Shown: positions 15,801 to 25,325, numbered from the stretch's first letter. The stretch: 48,354 bases of DNA from Deltaproteobacteria bacterium (GCA_024102635.1 JAGFJO010000094.1:1-48354), one strand, 5' to 3'. Notes: a model not told the origin generated them from the sequence alone. Made by a program: numbers and translations.

Positions 15801-17645
15801 GTGAAGTTAAAACTTATACTTTCTCTAGTACTTATTTCGCCATTTTTCTATGAGCGCTCCCTAAGGGCGGAATATAATCCCAAACGATTTGTCGTTACAC
15901 TAAGAAGTCCTGCCACAGCTGCATCGGCGGCTGCGCTTCAAATTCACAGCAGCATGCAAGGAGCACGATTGTCCTATCGCTTAATCGCGATAGAAGACGA
16001 TTCCCTCGATGATGTATTATCGCGGCTTAATAAGGCAGGTCTCGCAAGCTCGGAAATTGAATCGATTGAGCCTGACATTGAGGTTCAAGCGCATGCGGAG
16101 CCCAATGATTCTCATTGGTCACTTCAGTGGGGGCTGCACAATATCGGCCAGAACGGGGGCCTGACCAATCTTGATATCGACGCGCCGCAAGCTTGGGACT
16201 TCACTGATGGTAGCGATAACACTATAGTGGGCGTGCTCGATACGGGCTTGGATATAAATCACCCTGATTTGATAGATAATGTGTATCGTAACCCGGCTGA
16301 GATCCCCGGGAATAGCCAGGATGATGACGGCAACGGATTTGTCGACGATGTCAACGGATGGAATTTTTATAGCGGTACTCGCAATATTTTCGACGACGAA
16401 GGTCACGGCACGCATGTGGCAGGGATTATCGGAGCGCGTGGTAACAACAATAGAGGTATTGCAGGCGTCAATTGGCGCGTAAGGCTGCTTCCTTTGAAGG
16501 TGCTGGGAAGTGACGGAAGTGGCTCCTTGGCGCTTGTTGCCGGTGCCATAAACTACGCAGTAGATCTCAGAAACCGTGGCCACAACATAATAGCGCTGAA
16601 TCTCTCCCTCGGCGCTCCCTCTTCTTGCCCCAACTATATGAGGACCGCAATTGAGAATGCGCTTGTAAACGGGATAGTGGTTGTCGTGTCCGCCGGAAAC
16701 GATGGCCGAAACCTCGATTCTTCCAGCTTCAATGCTACTCCCGCCGAGTGCCCGGGCGTTATAGCGGTAGCTTCGTTGGACAGGACTGGATATCTTAGCA
16801 GCTTTTCAAACTACGGACCGAATACCGTGCACATTGCTGCTCCAGGGCGGGATATTTATAGTACATATCCGAGCAATAGGTACATAAATATGAGCGGCAC
16901 CTCCATGGCTGCTCCTATGGTGAGCGGTGCCGTCGCGCTGCTGCACAGCTTTGATCCCGCACTTAGCAGAAGCGCTCTTACAGATCGGATTCTTAATAAC
17001 GGCAAAGGAGTGTCAACTCTACCGTCGAGGGTGATCTCCGGAAGCATGGTGAGCGCTGAGCGTGCGATTCGGAACGGCAATACTGGTAATCCACCGCCAC
17101 CACCGACCGCAACGCCCACACCAACTGCGACACCTACACGCACAAAAACTGCTACTCCTTCGCCCACTAGAACAGCAACACCCACGGCAACAAAAACTGC
17201 GACACCTTCGGATGTAGAGGAGCCTGAAACAGGCGCCACACCCACACCGACTGTCACTCCCACCGGAACGGAGTTTTTTACGCCGACACCGATTGTAAGA
17301 CTGCCGCCACTAAGAACTGTGGTTCCCACAAGGCTCTATACGGTTGTAGGAACACTTCCGAAAGAGTTCAAGGCATTAACAGCGAAAAGCGCTGCCAAGA
17401 AGATCTCAGTTAGCGCCGTGAGCGGAACGAACCCCAAAACAACATATAACGGTGCCGTAAAGGGACGGAAATACACAATTGAAGGGTTGCCGGCCGGCAA
17501 GTACGTTGTAAAGCTAAAGGGCGCCAAAAATGCCCCAGTAAGATTGTGCGCAACCAAATTTACTATCAATCTCGACGGCGATCTTAAGAAGCTTAATTTT
17601 ATTCCTATTTCTCATAAAAAATGTAGTAACAGCAAATCAAAATGA
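15801..17645 (+). CDS. secreted subtilisin-like serine protease (S8) with Pro/Thr linker
   Basis: A 614-residue exported protease. It has a signal peptide (1-22), an inhibitor-like propeptide (about 25-100, ending near EPDIEVQAHAEPND) and an S8 catalytic domain with Asp147 (GVLDTGLDINHPDL), His202 (GHGTHVAGI), oxyanion Asn300 (SAGND) and Ser368 (GTSMAAPMVSGA). Then comes a Pro/Thr repeat linker at about 432-490 (PTATPTPTATPTRTKTATPS) and a small C-terminal beta domain with KxKG repeats that could anchor or bind substrate. The start is GTG, with AAGG 9 bases upstream. It degrades proteins outside the cell or in the periplasm. The adjacent broken sigma-54 activator is divergent from it. Confidence 0.95.
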   Translation: MKLKLILSLVLISPFFYERSLRAEYNPKRFVVTLRSPATAASAAALQIHSSMQGARLSYRLIAIEDDSLDDVLSRLNKAGLASSEIESIEPDIEVQAHAEPNDSHWSLQWGLHNIGQNGGLTNLDIDAPQAWDFTDGSDNTIVGVLDTGLDINHPDLIDNVYRNPAEIPGNSQDDDGNGFVDDVNGWNFYSGTRNIFDDEGHGTHVAGIIGARGNNNRGIAGVNWRVRLLPLKVLGSDGSGSLALVAGAINYAVDLRNRGHNIIALNLSLGAPSSCPNYMRTAIENALVNGIVVVVSAGNDGRNLDSSSFNATPAECPGVIAVASLDRTGYLSSFSNYGPNTVHIAAPGRDIYSTYPSNRYINMSGTSMAAPMVSGAVALLHSFDPALSRSALTDRILNNGKGVSTLPSRVISGSMVSAERAIRNGNTGNPPPPPTATPTPTATPTRTKTATPSPTRTATPTATKTATPSDVEEPETGATPTPTVTPTGTEFFTPTPIVRLPPLRTVVPTRLYTVVGTLPKEFKALTAKSAAKKISVSAVSGTNPKTTYNGAVKGRKYTIEGLPAGKYVVKLKGAKNAPVRLCATKFTINLDGDLKKLNFIPISHKKCSNSKSK

Positions 17646-17710
17646 AACAGTATTGCTTTATCTCCTCATAATATTTCAAAGACTCACAAAGGTTGTACGG
17701 GGGAGGAGTT

Positions 17711-19486
17711 ATGAGGGTTTTTGCAGCCATTGCAGCTGCACTATTAATCTTTTGGTGCGGTGACGCCAATGCACAGTTTATTTCTAGTGAATTTAGCGGG
17801 ACACCGACTATAGTCCCGCCGGAAGAGACACCGGCTTTGCCGCCGGAGAACTCTCCGACGGCCACACCAACACCCGTCCCAACTGATCCTGTTTCCCCGG
17901 TATTTCCAGTCGAGCCTACAATTGAGCCGCCTCCAACTTCGAATACTCCAGTGCCACCTTCAATTTCAGAAGAAATAGCTTACTACTTTCTTCCAACCAG
18001 CTCCGGCAGCAACCGTTACGAGACTCCGGTTTTTACCTTTAAAAAGGGAGGCAGGCATAATAATGGGCCTAACCGTCGTTATTTCACTTTCGAGTTCGAT
18101 CCCCAAGATCTTCATCCGCTGTCTCCAAAAGGGCTTTCCCTTTCAGTTTGCACCGATGTAAAAAAGGCGAAATCAAGAAAGCTCGGATGGAAATGCTCCG
18201 AAAAAATCAATCATCGCGACAAGCGCAAAGTTACTGTTAACCTGCGCAAGCGTCCGAATGAGACGTTTGCGGATAACACCACTATAGTTGTGACTACCGT
18301 TGGCGGTCCATCATACCAAACCTCCTACCTTGGAAAGTTTTCTGACAAAAGAAAGATAGTAGTTCGTTTCTCTCCGCCTAAGCTACCGAGTGTCAGAATT
18401 TTGCCAAAAGACGTGTTGAATAGGGAGATTCACGTGGTATCAAATGATGGGGGCATTCTGAAGTTTCCCCGGAACTCACTATCTAAGTATCCTTGTGTTG
18501 ATGTCGCATACGATCATTCTTTTCCGAATGAAATGCCAGTCGGGCTCGATGCTGTTGATACCGATCCAACGAGCGGCTCAATGCAGACCTATCCGTTACT
18601 TACATACGGAGTTACAAGCTTGGCACTTGCCGATTGCAGCAATGGAAAGCCGATTACGCCTGAAGAGCTCCCCTCGCTCTTACCTCCTGAAGTGGCAACC
18701 AAACCCCGCGACAACAACCCAATTGCTCTATGGAGAATCGGCCCAATAAAGGAGTGGAAGAGCTCTAAAGGCCCGTTGGACAGCAGCGTACCGCCAAACC
18801 ACCTAGTGTGGTCGCCTATTGAGCCGACTATCACACCGATTAGCTCAATCACGCCCTTTCCTACGCCAACACCTGGGGGCCCATCACTAGTTGATATTAC
18901 ACCGACGCCACAACCTACTCCGGATCTCTCCGTGGTGCCCAATATTCAGCCCGGCATACTCAACTTCGATGCCAAAACAGACACCATATCGCAAGCTTTA
19001 GTAATTGTTGAGGCGCCAAAGAGTGTCGATGGAGTTTATATCCGTATTACCCGCTTCGAGATTGATCAGGAATCAGGAAAGCCCGTTAGAACGGGGCATA
19101 TGAAGTACCCTGTCGGCTCAAACTGCGAGGACATCCCGGGGATTACAGGCGTAAAGGGGGTGCCAAAGGGAGCCTGCGTACTTCGCGTGACAAGATTACC
19201 GCCAACCGGTTTCATTGGCTTGGGCCTAGTAGACAATGGGCTCAATGCGGCAGGGATGAAAAAGTCTATCTTTGTAGAACGAGGCGAAAAAGCTCAGATA
19301 AAAAGCTCGTATCTTGAGAACATAGTTGTCGATGAGGTTGTGGCAGTGCATGCTAATCCGCTTCCATTTGAGGAACAGGGATTAGATAATCCAGGGCCGA
19401 TGATACCGCCATACACGGCAATGTTCGAGCACGAGAAGACCTTGATCTTCAGAGTAAAGGTCGAAAGGGCGGCAAGCATGGAATAG
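17711..19486 (+). CDS. secreted protein of the unrecognised paralogue family (copy B)
   Basis: A 591-residue protein with a signal peptide (MRVFAAIAAALLIFWCGDANA), a Pro/Thr linker (TATPTPVPTDPVSP), a core of about 280 residues with paired Cys, a second Pro-rich linker (TPFPTPTPGGPS) and a C-terminal module beginning QPGILNFDAKTDTIS. It is a paralogue of the protein at 7951, with the same domain order and shared RILP-x-D, LLTYGV and NFDAK signatures, but the sequences have diverged widely. The ATG at 17711 follows GGGGGAGGAG directly; an upstream in-frame TTG at 17693 lies before this ribosome site and is unlikely. No known domain is recognised. A third, truncated copy follows immediately downstream. 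Confidence 0.8.
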   Translation: MRVFAAIAAALLIFWCGDANAQFISSEFSGTPTIVPPEETPALPPENSPTATPTPVPTDPVSPVFPVEPTIEPPPTSNTPVPPSISEEIAYYFLPTSSGSNRYETPVFTFKKGGRHNNGPNRRYFTFEFDPQDLHPLSPKGLSLSVCTDVKKAKSRKLGWKCSEKINHRDKRKVTVNLRKRPNETFADNTTIVVTTVGGPSYQTSYLGKFSDKRKIVVRFSPPKLPSVRILPKDVLNREIHVVSNDGGILKFPRNSLSKYPCVDVAYDHSFPNEMPVGLDAVDTDPTSGSMQTYPLLTYGVTSLALADCSNGKPITPEELPSLLPPEVATKPRDNNPIALWRIGPIKEWKSSKGPLDSSVPPNHLVWSPIEPTITPISSITPFPTPTPGGPSLVDITPTPQPTPDLSVVPNIQPGILNFDAKTDTISQALVIVEAPKSVDGVYIRITRFEIDQESGKPVRTGHMKYPVGSNCEDIPGITGVKGVPKGACVLRVTRLPPTGFIGLGLVDNGLNAAGMKKSIFVERGEKAQIKSSYLENIVVDEVVAVHANPLPFEEQGLDNPGPMIPPYTAMFEHEKTLIFRVKVERAASME

Positions 19487-19510
19487 TGTACGAATTGAGC
19501 GCCGAGCTAG

Positions 19511-19750
19511 GACTGCGAATGGACCGGCTCAAGCGCACCAGCTCCATCGCAACCTGGCGCTACCAATTTTGACGCAAAAAATCCAACCGTAAGGGGTTAC
19601 CGTGATGAGACCACAAAGGCCCCGGTGCTCAGATTCCTCCAGTCAAAACATCGTTCTCAGCGTTTTGTAGTGATATATGACGCCGCCCGTAGTACTGCCG
19701 CATCATATCAGTGCCATACCTTCTTGGAGGATCACCGATGCGTCGTCTAA
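19511..19750 (+). pseudogene. remnant of a third secreted-family paralogue
   Basis: An open frame of 79 codons without a start reads CEWTGSSAPAPSQPGATNFD then AKNPTVRGYRDE and onward. It corresponds to the end of the core (compare VWT in copy A and VWS in copy B), the Pro-rich linker and the start of the C-terminal NFDAK module. It begins right after an in-frame TAG at 19508 and runs into the start of the lectin gene, ending at the TAA at 19748. The whole N-terminal two thirds are missing. It looks like a tandem copy reduced by deletion; its last bases overlap the ribosome site and first codons of the next gene. Confidence 0.75.
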
Positions 19751-21573
19751 CTTTGCTTTTCATATCAGTCATATTACTCCACAGTTCAGTCTCGTTAACT
19801 CACGCTCAAACTACCATTACTTCAGCGTTTTCGGACTTTTCTGGCAGCAACATTAATGCCTTCGAGCTTGGGGGCGACACTGCTTTAAATGGAACAGAAC
19901 TTCGTTTAACGCGGGCGGTGAACAACCTTTTTGGCACAGCCTACTACAAAAAAAAGGTGAACTTAGCTAACGACCGCTCGTTTAGTGCTCATTTCTCATT
20001 TAAAATGACAAATCCTACATGTTTTATCGGGGACGGCGCAGACGGTCTTGCATTTGTTATTCAGCAAACCAGCAATACAGCCGGCAGCGCGGGCGGCGGC
20101 CTCGGTTATCAAGGCGTGACGCCGTCATTCGTTGTTGAATTTGACACCTTTGACAATGCGTCCGCGCCGGTCACTGAACCTAACAACAATCACATTGGAA
20201 TTAATATAAACGGCAGTACCAACTCTGTAGCCAGCTTTACTCCCGGCAATACCCTTAACGATGGGGCCACTTACTATGCGTGGATCGATTACAACGGAGC
20301 AAACGATCTCATCGAGGTGAGATTTAATACTAATAACACTAGACCGGCCGGAGCCTCTCTCACACACAATTTTGACTTAGCAACCAACCTTAGCAGCGAC
20401 GTCTTCGTTGGGTTCAGCGCAGCCACTGGAGGCTGCAATGAGACACACGATATTCTCTCCTTCTATTTCAATAACGATATTGTTCCGGGCGGCATTACAC
20501 CAGGCACGGTTACCTACTCCTCGGCGCCCACGGATGTCTCGCTGGCATTAAGCACAGATTCAATTCCCTCGAATGGCACGGATTCCACCACTCTTACAGC
20601 AACAGTACTAAAAGTCGACGGAAGCGCAGCCGCAGGAGTTACAGTCGCCTTTACATCAAGCCTCGGTGAGCTCAGCGCTGCTTCGGCAGTTACCGACGCT
20701 CAAGGTAAAGCACAGGTGCAGCTTACCTCTACTACTGCCGGCTCGGCCTCTATAAGAGCGCAGGCCACGGGCGGGGCTTTCGACTTAAAGACGGTAACGG
20801 TGGTACAAGCTCCAACACCGACTCCTACACCTACGGTCACACCCACTGCAACATCCACCCCGCTTCCCACTATTCCTTCGAATCAGATTGAAGGAAGGAT
20901 TGTTGTAGCCGGTAACCCGGTGTCAAATGCCTTAGTATATATACCGGGTGTAGGTACAGCTCTGACCGATTCAAACGGGCGGTTTGTCTTTAGGAACGTT
21001 ACGGCAAGCGGACCGTTGACTGCTTATGTGCAGAAAACCGGGGTATCTTTCGGTTTCTCGAGCCTCTCTATTTCACCTGGTCAATTTGCAGAGGTCGAAG
21101 GTAGCGCACTCAGCTACAATCCGTTCGACTGCCCCGAAAATGATATCAGTTCCAGCCTCCATAATGCAGCCACTCGAATGAGGACCCTTATGGAAACAGG
21201 CTCAAGCTCGACGCGCAAACTTCCGGCCAATTTTAGCGCCGGCCAAAATAAGAATGTCACTAGAAAGAAATTGCTGCGCCGACTCCAGACGCAGTTTACG
21301 TTTTACTTGGAGAAGAGCCGCCGCATACCTGAGATAGTTCTAACTTCATGTGAGGCAAACTGTACTGAGCGGGCACATAAATCCGCGCTCAAAGGGATGC
21401 GGCGTGCCCTTGGTAATCTGCGGCGCGGGGGTTTGCTTGCCACCCGACTGCGTTCCGCGGTCGATGGCTTACCTGCGGCAAAAAAGAGTATATTGCAGAA
21501 AAAGATTCGCCGTCTTAGCTCAAAGGCGCAAAAAATAATAAAGTCATTACCAAAGAAGAGCTTTCGCTGTTAA
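19738..21573 (+). CDS. secreted L-type lectin / Ig-like (Big_1) adhesin-like protein
   Basis: A 611-residue exported protein. A signal peptide (cleavage near THA) is followed by a legume-type lectin domain of about 230 residues: GDGADGLAFVIQ, PSFVVEFDTFDN and NNHIGININGS are the hallmark strands, with the Asp/Asn residues that bind Ca and sugar. Next is a Big_1 invasin/intimin-type Ig domain (about 265-360: DSIPSNGTDSTTLTATVLKV), a Pro/Thr linker, a carboxypeptidase-regulatory-like beta domain (EGRIVVAGNPVSNALVYIPG) and a basic helical C-terminus of about 150 residues. It probably binds glycans at or outside the cell surface. The start ATG at 19738 has TTGGAGG eight bases upstream; an in-frame ATG at 19711 has none. 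Confidence 0.9.
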   Translation: MRRLTLLFISVILLHSSVSLTHAQTTITSAFSDFSGSNINAFELGGDTALNGTELRLTRAVNNLFGTAYYKKKVNLANDRSFSAHFSFKMTNPTCFIGDGADGLAFVIQQTSNTAGSAGGGLGYQGVTPSFVVEFDTFDNASAPVTEPNNNHIGININGSTNSVASFTPGNTLNDGATYYAWIDYNGANDLIEVRFNTNNTRPAGASLTHNFDLATNLSSDVFVGFSAATGGCNETHDILSFYFNNDIVPGGITPGTVTYSSAPTDVSLALSTDSIPSNGTDSTTLTATVLKVDGSAAAGVTVAFTSSLGELSAASAVTDAQGKAQVQLTSTTAGSASIRAQATGGAFDLKTVTVVQAPTPTPTPTVTPTATSTPLPTIPSNQIEGRIVVAGNPVSNALVYIPGVGTALTDSNGRFVFRNVTASGPLTAYVQKTGVSFGFSSLSISPGQFAEVEGSALSYNPFDCPENDISSSLHNAATRMRTLMETGSSSTRKLPANFSAGQNKNVTRKKLLRRLQTQFTFYLEKSRRIPEIVLTSCEANCTERAHKSALKGMRRALGNLRRGGLLATRLRSAVDGLPAAKKSILQKKIRRLSSKAQKIIKSLPKKSFRC

Positions 21574-21633
21574 ACCTTCTAGATTGGGCGCGACCTAATC
21601 GGATTTTAAGCCGTTAAGTTAGGGGCACAGCAG

Positions 21634-23301
21634 CTAAGGCGATCCTCTCTTGAAAATCACATTGTGAGCAGAGGTCGTGCCATTATTGTCAAAGGCTTGA
21701 ATCGGAACCATCAGGTATTCGCCCGAATCCCAGCCGGTAACACCGCCGCTGCCGGTTAGATTTACGGTAAAGGTCATAGGCTGCGAGTCATCTACCGAGC
21801 TGTCAGTAGTATTGCTTCTTACTCCGTCGTTGGAAACTGTCCACCCTGTGCTTGGATTACTAAATAACGTGCCTGGGAGTAGCCCTGGCCCGCTTCCCCC
21901 GCCGGTGCACATCTTGGTTCCTGGATCGTAAGTACATGGACCGTTAGGAAGCTGAAGGCCGATAGTCATGATTCCCGGCACTACCTCCCCTGCCGATGTA
22001 TTGTAAACCGGAGGATAGAGAGTAATCGTTACCTCAGCATCTCCTGCGGCCGGAACGATTACCGGATCCTCGTAAGTTCCGATAGAGGTTAAGGACGCGG
22101 GATAGTCGAATGTGTTTGTAGTTCCACCTCCGACGCTGGTCACAATCTGTACTATCCCTGGAACTGTTAACACCACCGAGTTAAGTACTCCGACGTACTT
22201 GGTAACATTGCCATCTGCGTCGGCAACCTCTTCAATAAAGGTATCTCCAGGGCGGATCTCCGAGGAGGTAGCACCCGGCGCCAGCTGAAAGTCGCCTGTT
22301 CCTCCGGCCGAGATCTCTCCTTTGCCATCCCCGTCCGCGTCATATTCATCCGGAAATGCTTTATTGTCGGGCTCTCTTGTTCTACCGGTGCCGCCCTTAC
22401 TGCACCAAGGGAGTCCTTCTGCTCCGATGGTTTCGTCTCCTCCGCAGTTAAGTTCAACTGTTGTCCCGGATTTGACTTCAAGCGCCAGTCCGCCATGCGA
22501 CTTGAGCGCGTTATCAATCATCTCTGTGGTGACTGTTTGCAGTTTCGGATGAAAGCTATCCTGCCGATCAAGATGCAGCTGCTGGAAGTAGAAAAGCTGA
22601 GCCGCGGCATTTTTATCGTTATTGTCCGGGTCGGCGTCATCAATTATCCCATCGCCGTCGTTATCCGGATCAAAGGCATCAGTGATGCCGTCATCATCAT
22701 CATCGATATCTTCCTCCTGCTGCTGACCGTCGCCGTCGGAATCCTCTAGTGTCCCGACTTTTTCATGCCTGGCGCTGAGGGACTGACTTCCTGCCCCCCC
22801 CAAGCCTGAAGGAAGGCAACTAGTAGTGGCTTCTGCTGTTGCTCCCTTGGTTATGTTTTTAAGCTCACTCTTTTTAAGCTTTTTAAGGTAAGCCACCCCC
22901 TGCTCCGGATCTACCTCCAGATTAAGAGCCCCTTTGACCTTTTTCTTCCCGGCTAAGATGACTCGAGCATCGCCGCTGCTGCAAAATCCGCTCTTCTGAG
23001 CGGCGCTGAAAAGTTTTACTGTTTTTCCCTTCTTTACTCCAAGAACAACGGGGGCGTAAAAATTGGACTTATAAAGAACAGATAGCCGGTCGTTTGTAGT
23101 GACCTTGCTAAGCGTGAATTTTTCATCGGATGCTACAGATGCGCTCTGAATCTTGGAGTCCTTTGTTTGCGCTACAATGGAGAAGTCTGCGGCGCTTAAA
23201 GTCCCGCCTTTTACCTTCAGTTTGCCCTTCTGGGTTTGCGCAGCTGCGCTCTGAGATAGAAATAAAAGAAGTGTAAATGCTAGAAATGCCTTGAGTTTCA
23301 T
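21634..23301 (-). CDS. secreted protein with thrombospondin type 3-like Ca-binding repeats
   Basis: A 555-residue exported protein with signal peptide MKLKAFLAFTLLLFLSQSAA. Residues about 187-229 form an Asp-rich run (DSDGDGQQQEEDIDDDDDG, DPDNDGDGIIDDADPDNND) of the thrombospondin type 3 / OmpA-linker kind that binds several calcium ions. The N-terminal third contains KGKLKVKGGTLSAADFSIVA, a beta-like region with two Cys; the C-terminal half is beta-rich, has two close Cys (GPCTYDPGTKMCTGG) and is otherwise unassigned. The start at 23301 follows GGGGACAGGACT; longer in-frame codons upstream lack a ribosome site and would bury the signal. It is convergent with the lectin gene. Probably a Ca-stabilised surface protein. 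Confidence 0.82.
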   Translation of the reverse strand: MKLKAFLAFTLLLFLSQSAAAQTQKGKLKVKGGTLSAADFSIVAQTKDSKIQSASVASDEKFTLSKVTTNDRLSVLYKSNFYAPVVLGVKKGKTVKLFSAAQKSGFCSSGDARVILAGKKKVKGALNLEVDPEQGVAYLKKLKKSELKNITKGATAEATTSCLPSGLGGAGSQSLSARHEKVGTLEDSDGDGQQQEEDIDDDDDGITDAFDPDNDGDGIIDDADPDNNDKNAAAQLFYFQQLHLDRQDSFHPKLQTVTTEMIDNALKSHGGLALEVKSGTTVELNCGGDETIGAEGLPWCSKGGTGRTREPDNKAFPDEYDADGDGKGEISAGGTGDFQLAPGATSSEIRPGDTFIEEVADADGNVTKYVGVLNSVVLTVPGIVQIVTSVGGGTTNTFDYPASLTSIGTYEDPVIVPAAGDAEVTITLYPPVYNTSAGEVVPGIMTIGLQLPNGPCTYDPGTKMCTGGGSGPGLLPGTLFSNPSTGWTVSNDGVRSNTTDSSVDDSQPMTFTVNLTGSGGVTGWDSGEYLMVPIQAFDNNGTTSAHNVIFKRGSP

Positions 23302-23469
23302 AGTCCTGTCCCCGAATCGCATCTGAATTGCGGGGATACAATCGGAGCTTCTAATGAAAAGGTTTAGGAATGAAGGCAACTTTATAAGCTCTACTTGAGC
23401 CCCTTCGGACCGTAACGAATATATGAACTTTGGCTGACCTCCCTAAGGAGTAGTCGATCGTGTCTGGAA

Positions 23470-24564
23470 TTAGAGTAGTATCAGTTTCCCGCCGGCCTTT
23501 ACTGCCGTTGTTTCCAGGACACTCGCTTCGTTCTCGACACGCACACGGATGGAGCCGGCTTCCTCATCACCGAAGACAATTGTGCAGCGACCGCCCTGTC
23601 CTTCTGTCAATTCGACCTTTTGCTCCTCCTTGATGAACTCACTACAATGCCATGACCGGGAAATCCCACGGCTGTCGGAGATTTTTACATAGAAATTTAG
23701 CCGATCATCTGTGACAATCACGATCTCTTTAATTAATCCCTCGGAGTGAGAAGCGCTGTGGGCGAGCGGCACAAACTTCGCGGCGCTCAGCATTATTTCA
23801 GCTGCCTCCACTATCTGTGTTTCATGAATGGCAAGCGTATCTTCTTGAAAGTACGGAAAGGTGGTAGGCGTCATCTTTTTTCTTTCGAAATGCATTCCAA
23901 AAAGAAGATACCCGTGTGAACGCAAAAGCTCTTCAGTGCGCTTTATTTTGGCCTTATCAAAATCATCAATTAGCGTTTCGAATACAATTACAGGGCGGTC
24001 TCTTTCTAACAACCCCTCAGCCCCCATCAGTACCTCCAGCTCCATGCCCTCAACATCTATCTTAAGAAAGTGCGCGGACTCGGCTCCCATATATGTGTCA
24101 AGTCGTATGACATCGCATACCTGGTAATCCTCCGGTCCTCCGCCGTTCCATAGCTTCTCGTTGTACTCAGCGCTAACGTAGGCGTTGCTCGGCTCGTTGC
24201 CGGCTTGGAATACCTTCAATTCCCCCGGCTCATAGGAGAGAGCCTTCTTCTCGCAGGTTGTGACCTTGGCCAAATCAGGATTAAGGCTAAGATTATCCAG
24301 AAGACGATTGTAAGTAAGATCATTTGGCTCAAAAGCTATTACTCGCCCGAGTGGCCCCACGCGACCTGCCATCGGAAGGGTGTGATATCCCGAGTTCGCT
24401 CCAACGTCGATGCAGGTTTGTCCGGGTTTTACGAAGTAGTTAATGAATAGTACTACATGGCTCTCCCACACCCCCTTTTCAAGGACATGCCGGTCGAGCA
24501 CGAATTGCGGATCCAGTTTAATGCGGTAGGACCCGAGGTAGTTGTCGTAGATCTCTGCGGTCAT
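23470..24564 (-). CDS. FkbM-family SAM-dependent methyltransferase
   Basis: A 364-residue protein whose first 250 residues match FkbM methyltransferases: the SAM-binding motif CIDVGANSGYHTLPMAGRVG, VIAFEPN, and the family motif LKIDVEGMELEVLMGAEGLL followed by VIVFE. FkbM enzymes O-methylate sugars or polyketides, often in surface polysaccharide loci. The last 100 residues form an extra Lys/Glu-rich beta-like domain not part of the core. The ATG has GAAGGAG seven bases upstream. There are no glycosyltransferases around it, so the substrate is open; a surface glycan would fit the extracellular theme nearby. Confidence 0.9.
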   Translation of the reverse strand: MTAEIYDNYLGSYRIKLDPQFVLDRHVLEKGVWESHVVLFINYFVKPGQTCIDVGANSGYHTLPMAGRVGPLGRVIAFEPNDLTYNRLLDNLSLNPDLAKVTTCEKKALSYEPGELKVFQAGNEPSNAYVSAEYNEKLWNGGGPEDYQVCDVIRLDTYMGAESAHFLKIDVEGMELEVLMGAEGLLERDRPVIVFETLIDDFDKAKIKRTEELLRSHGYLLFGMHFERKKMTPTTFPYFQEDTLAIHETQIVEAAEIMLSAAKFVPLAHSASHSEGLIKEIVIVTDDRLNFYVKISDSRGISRSWHCSEFIKEEQKVELTEGQGGRCTIVFGDEEAGSIRVRVENEASVLETTAVKAGGKLILL

Positions 24565-24924
24565 ATAGTGCTCCTTCGGATAGATTTAGATTGTATTTTG
24601 AAGGAGATGGGTTCAATTGCTCGTTCGGGAGGCCGTGCTCAAATATAAGCACTTTAAGAGGGTTTCCAAGCATGGGCATTCGGCGTCGACGAGTCTGGGA
24701 TAACTTGCATTGAAATAAACTGAGGAAGATATATAAATGCGCCATTGCCTACGTAGCGAGTGCCACACTCGGCGCTTGAACCATGTATCTGAAGAGATTA
24801 GGATATTTCGAGTAAGCACCGCCCCATTAAGCTCTGTCCCACCGCAACCGATATCCTACCTGCTCTCCAGTCAGCTCTTAAGCCTCTGGTGGCAAGATTA
24901 GCCTAACCTTAATCAAAATAATTT
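24565..24924. other. 360-base gap, nothing identified
   Basis: This region between divergent genes has only short overlapping frames with Arg/Cys/His-rich translations and no ribosome sites. It should hold the promoters of the FkbM gene and of the Cys-rich gene at 24925; no clear -35/-10 pair stands out. Confidence 0.4.
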
Positions 24925-25302
24925 ATGACCATAAAAAAACTACTTCTTATTCCGTTAGCTGCAGCAGCGCTATTTTTTGTAACCCCAGTCTCTGCGGATC
25001 CTCACTGCCGGGCCTGTCCTTATGATTGCTCGGATCTCGGATTGGGTAAGAAGGATTGCAGCTTTGTCAGCAACGCTCGCGGCATATGCTGCGTTGACCT
25101 TACGAAAAAGGGAATGGCAATTGCTTTAGCTCAGGAACGCGCGCTTGGAAGTTCCGGTCATGCTCCGGCGCCAGCCGCCCAAAACAATCACCGCTGCCCT
25201 CCAGGATTTCAGCAAAGTGAGCAAAAGTGCTCGCAAAAAGAGCGTAAGCATGGCTGCAAAGATATCAGGCTGCCAAACGGTATCGGTTGCGTAAAGCGCT
25301 AA
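24925..25302 (+). CDS. small secreted Cys-rich protein, CPxxC-KDC-DLTK motif
   Basis: A 125-residue protein with a signal peptide (cleavage near VSA). The mature part has ten Cys, likely five disulfides. Its first half, CPYDCSDLGLGKKDC then CCVDLTKK, matches CPHSCKTAGLADKDC then CFVEDLTKS in the protein at 37943, defining a shared motif CPxxC-x3-GL-x2-KDC-...-C-x1-2-(V/E)DLTK. The second half, CPPGFQQSEQKC, resembles a small Cys-loop domain. No known family is recognised. No ribosome site is seen before ATG 24925. A strong terminator follows. Location is probably extracellular or periplasmic. Confidence 0.72.
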   Translation: MTIKKLLLIPLAAAALFFVTPVSADPHCRACPYDCSDLGLGKKDCSFVSNARGICCVDLTKKGMAIALAQERALGSSGHAPAPAAQNNHRCPPGFQQSEQKCSQKERKHGCKDIRLPNGIGCVKR

Positions 25303-25325
25303 AGTGCTTACAGTATCAGATTAGA

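Noticed and set aside
17095..17215. Tandem ACN-CCN repeats within the subtilisin gene
   Set aside because: They encode the Pro/Thr linker and have no unique spacers; the antisense frame across them is a shadow.
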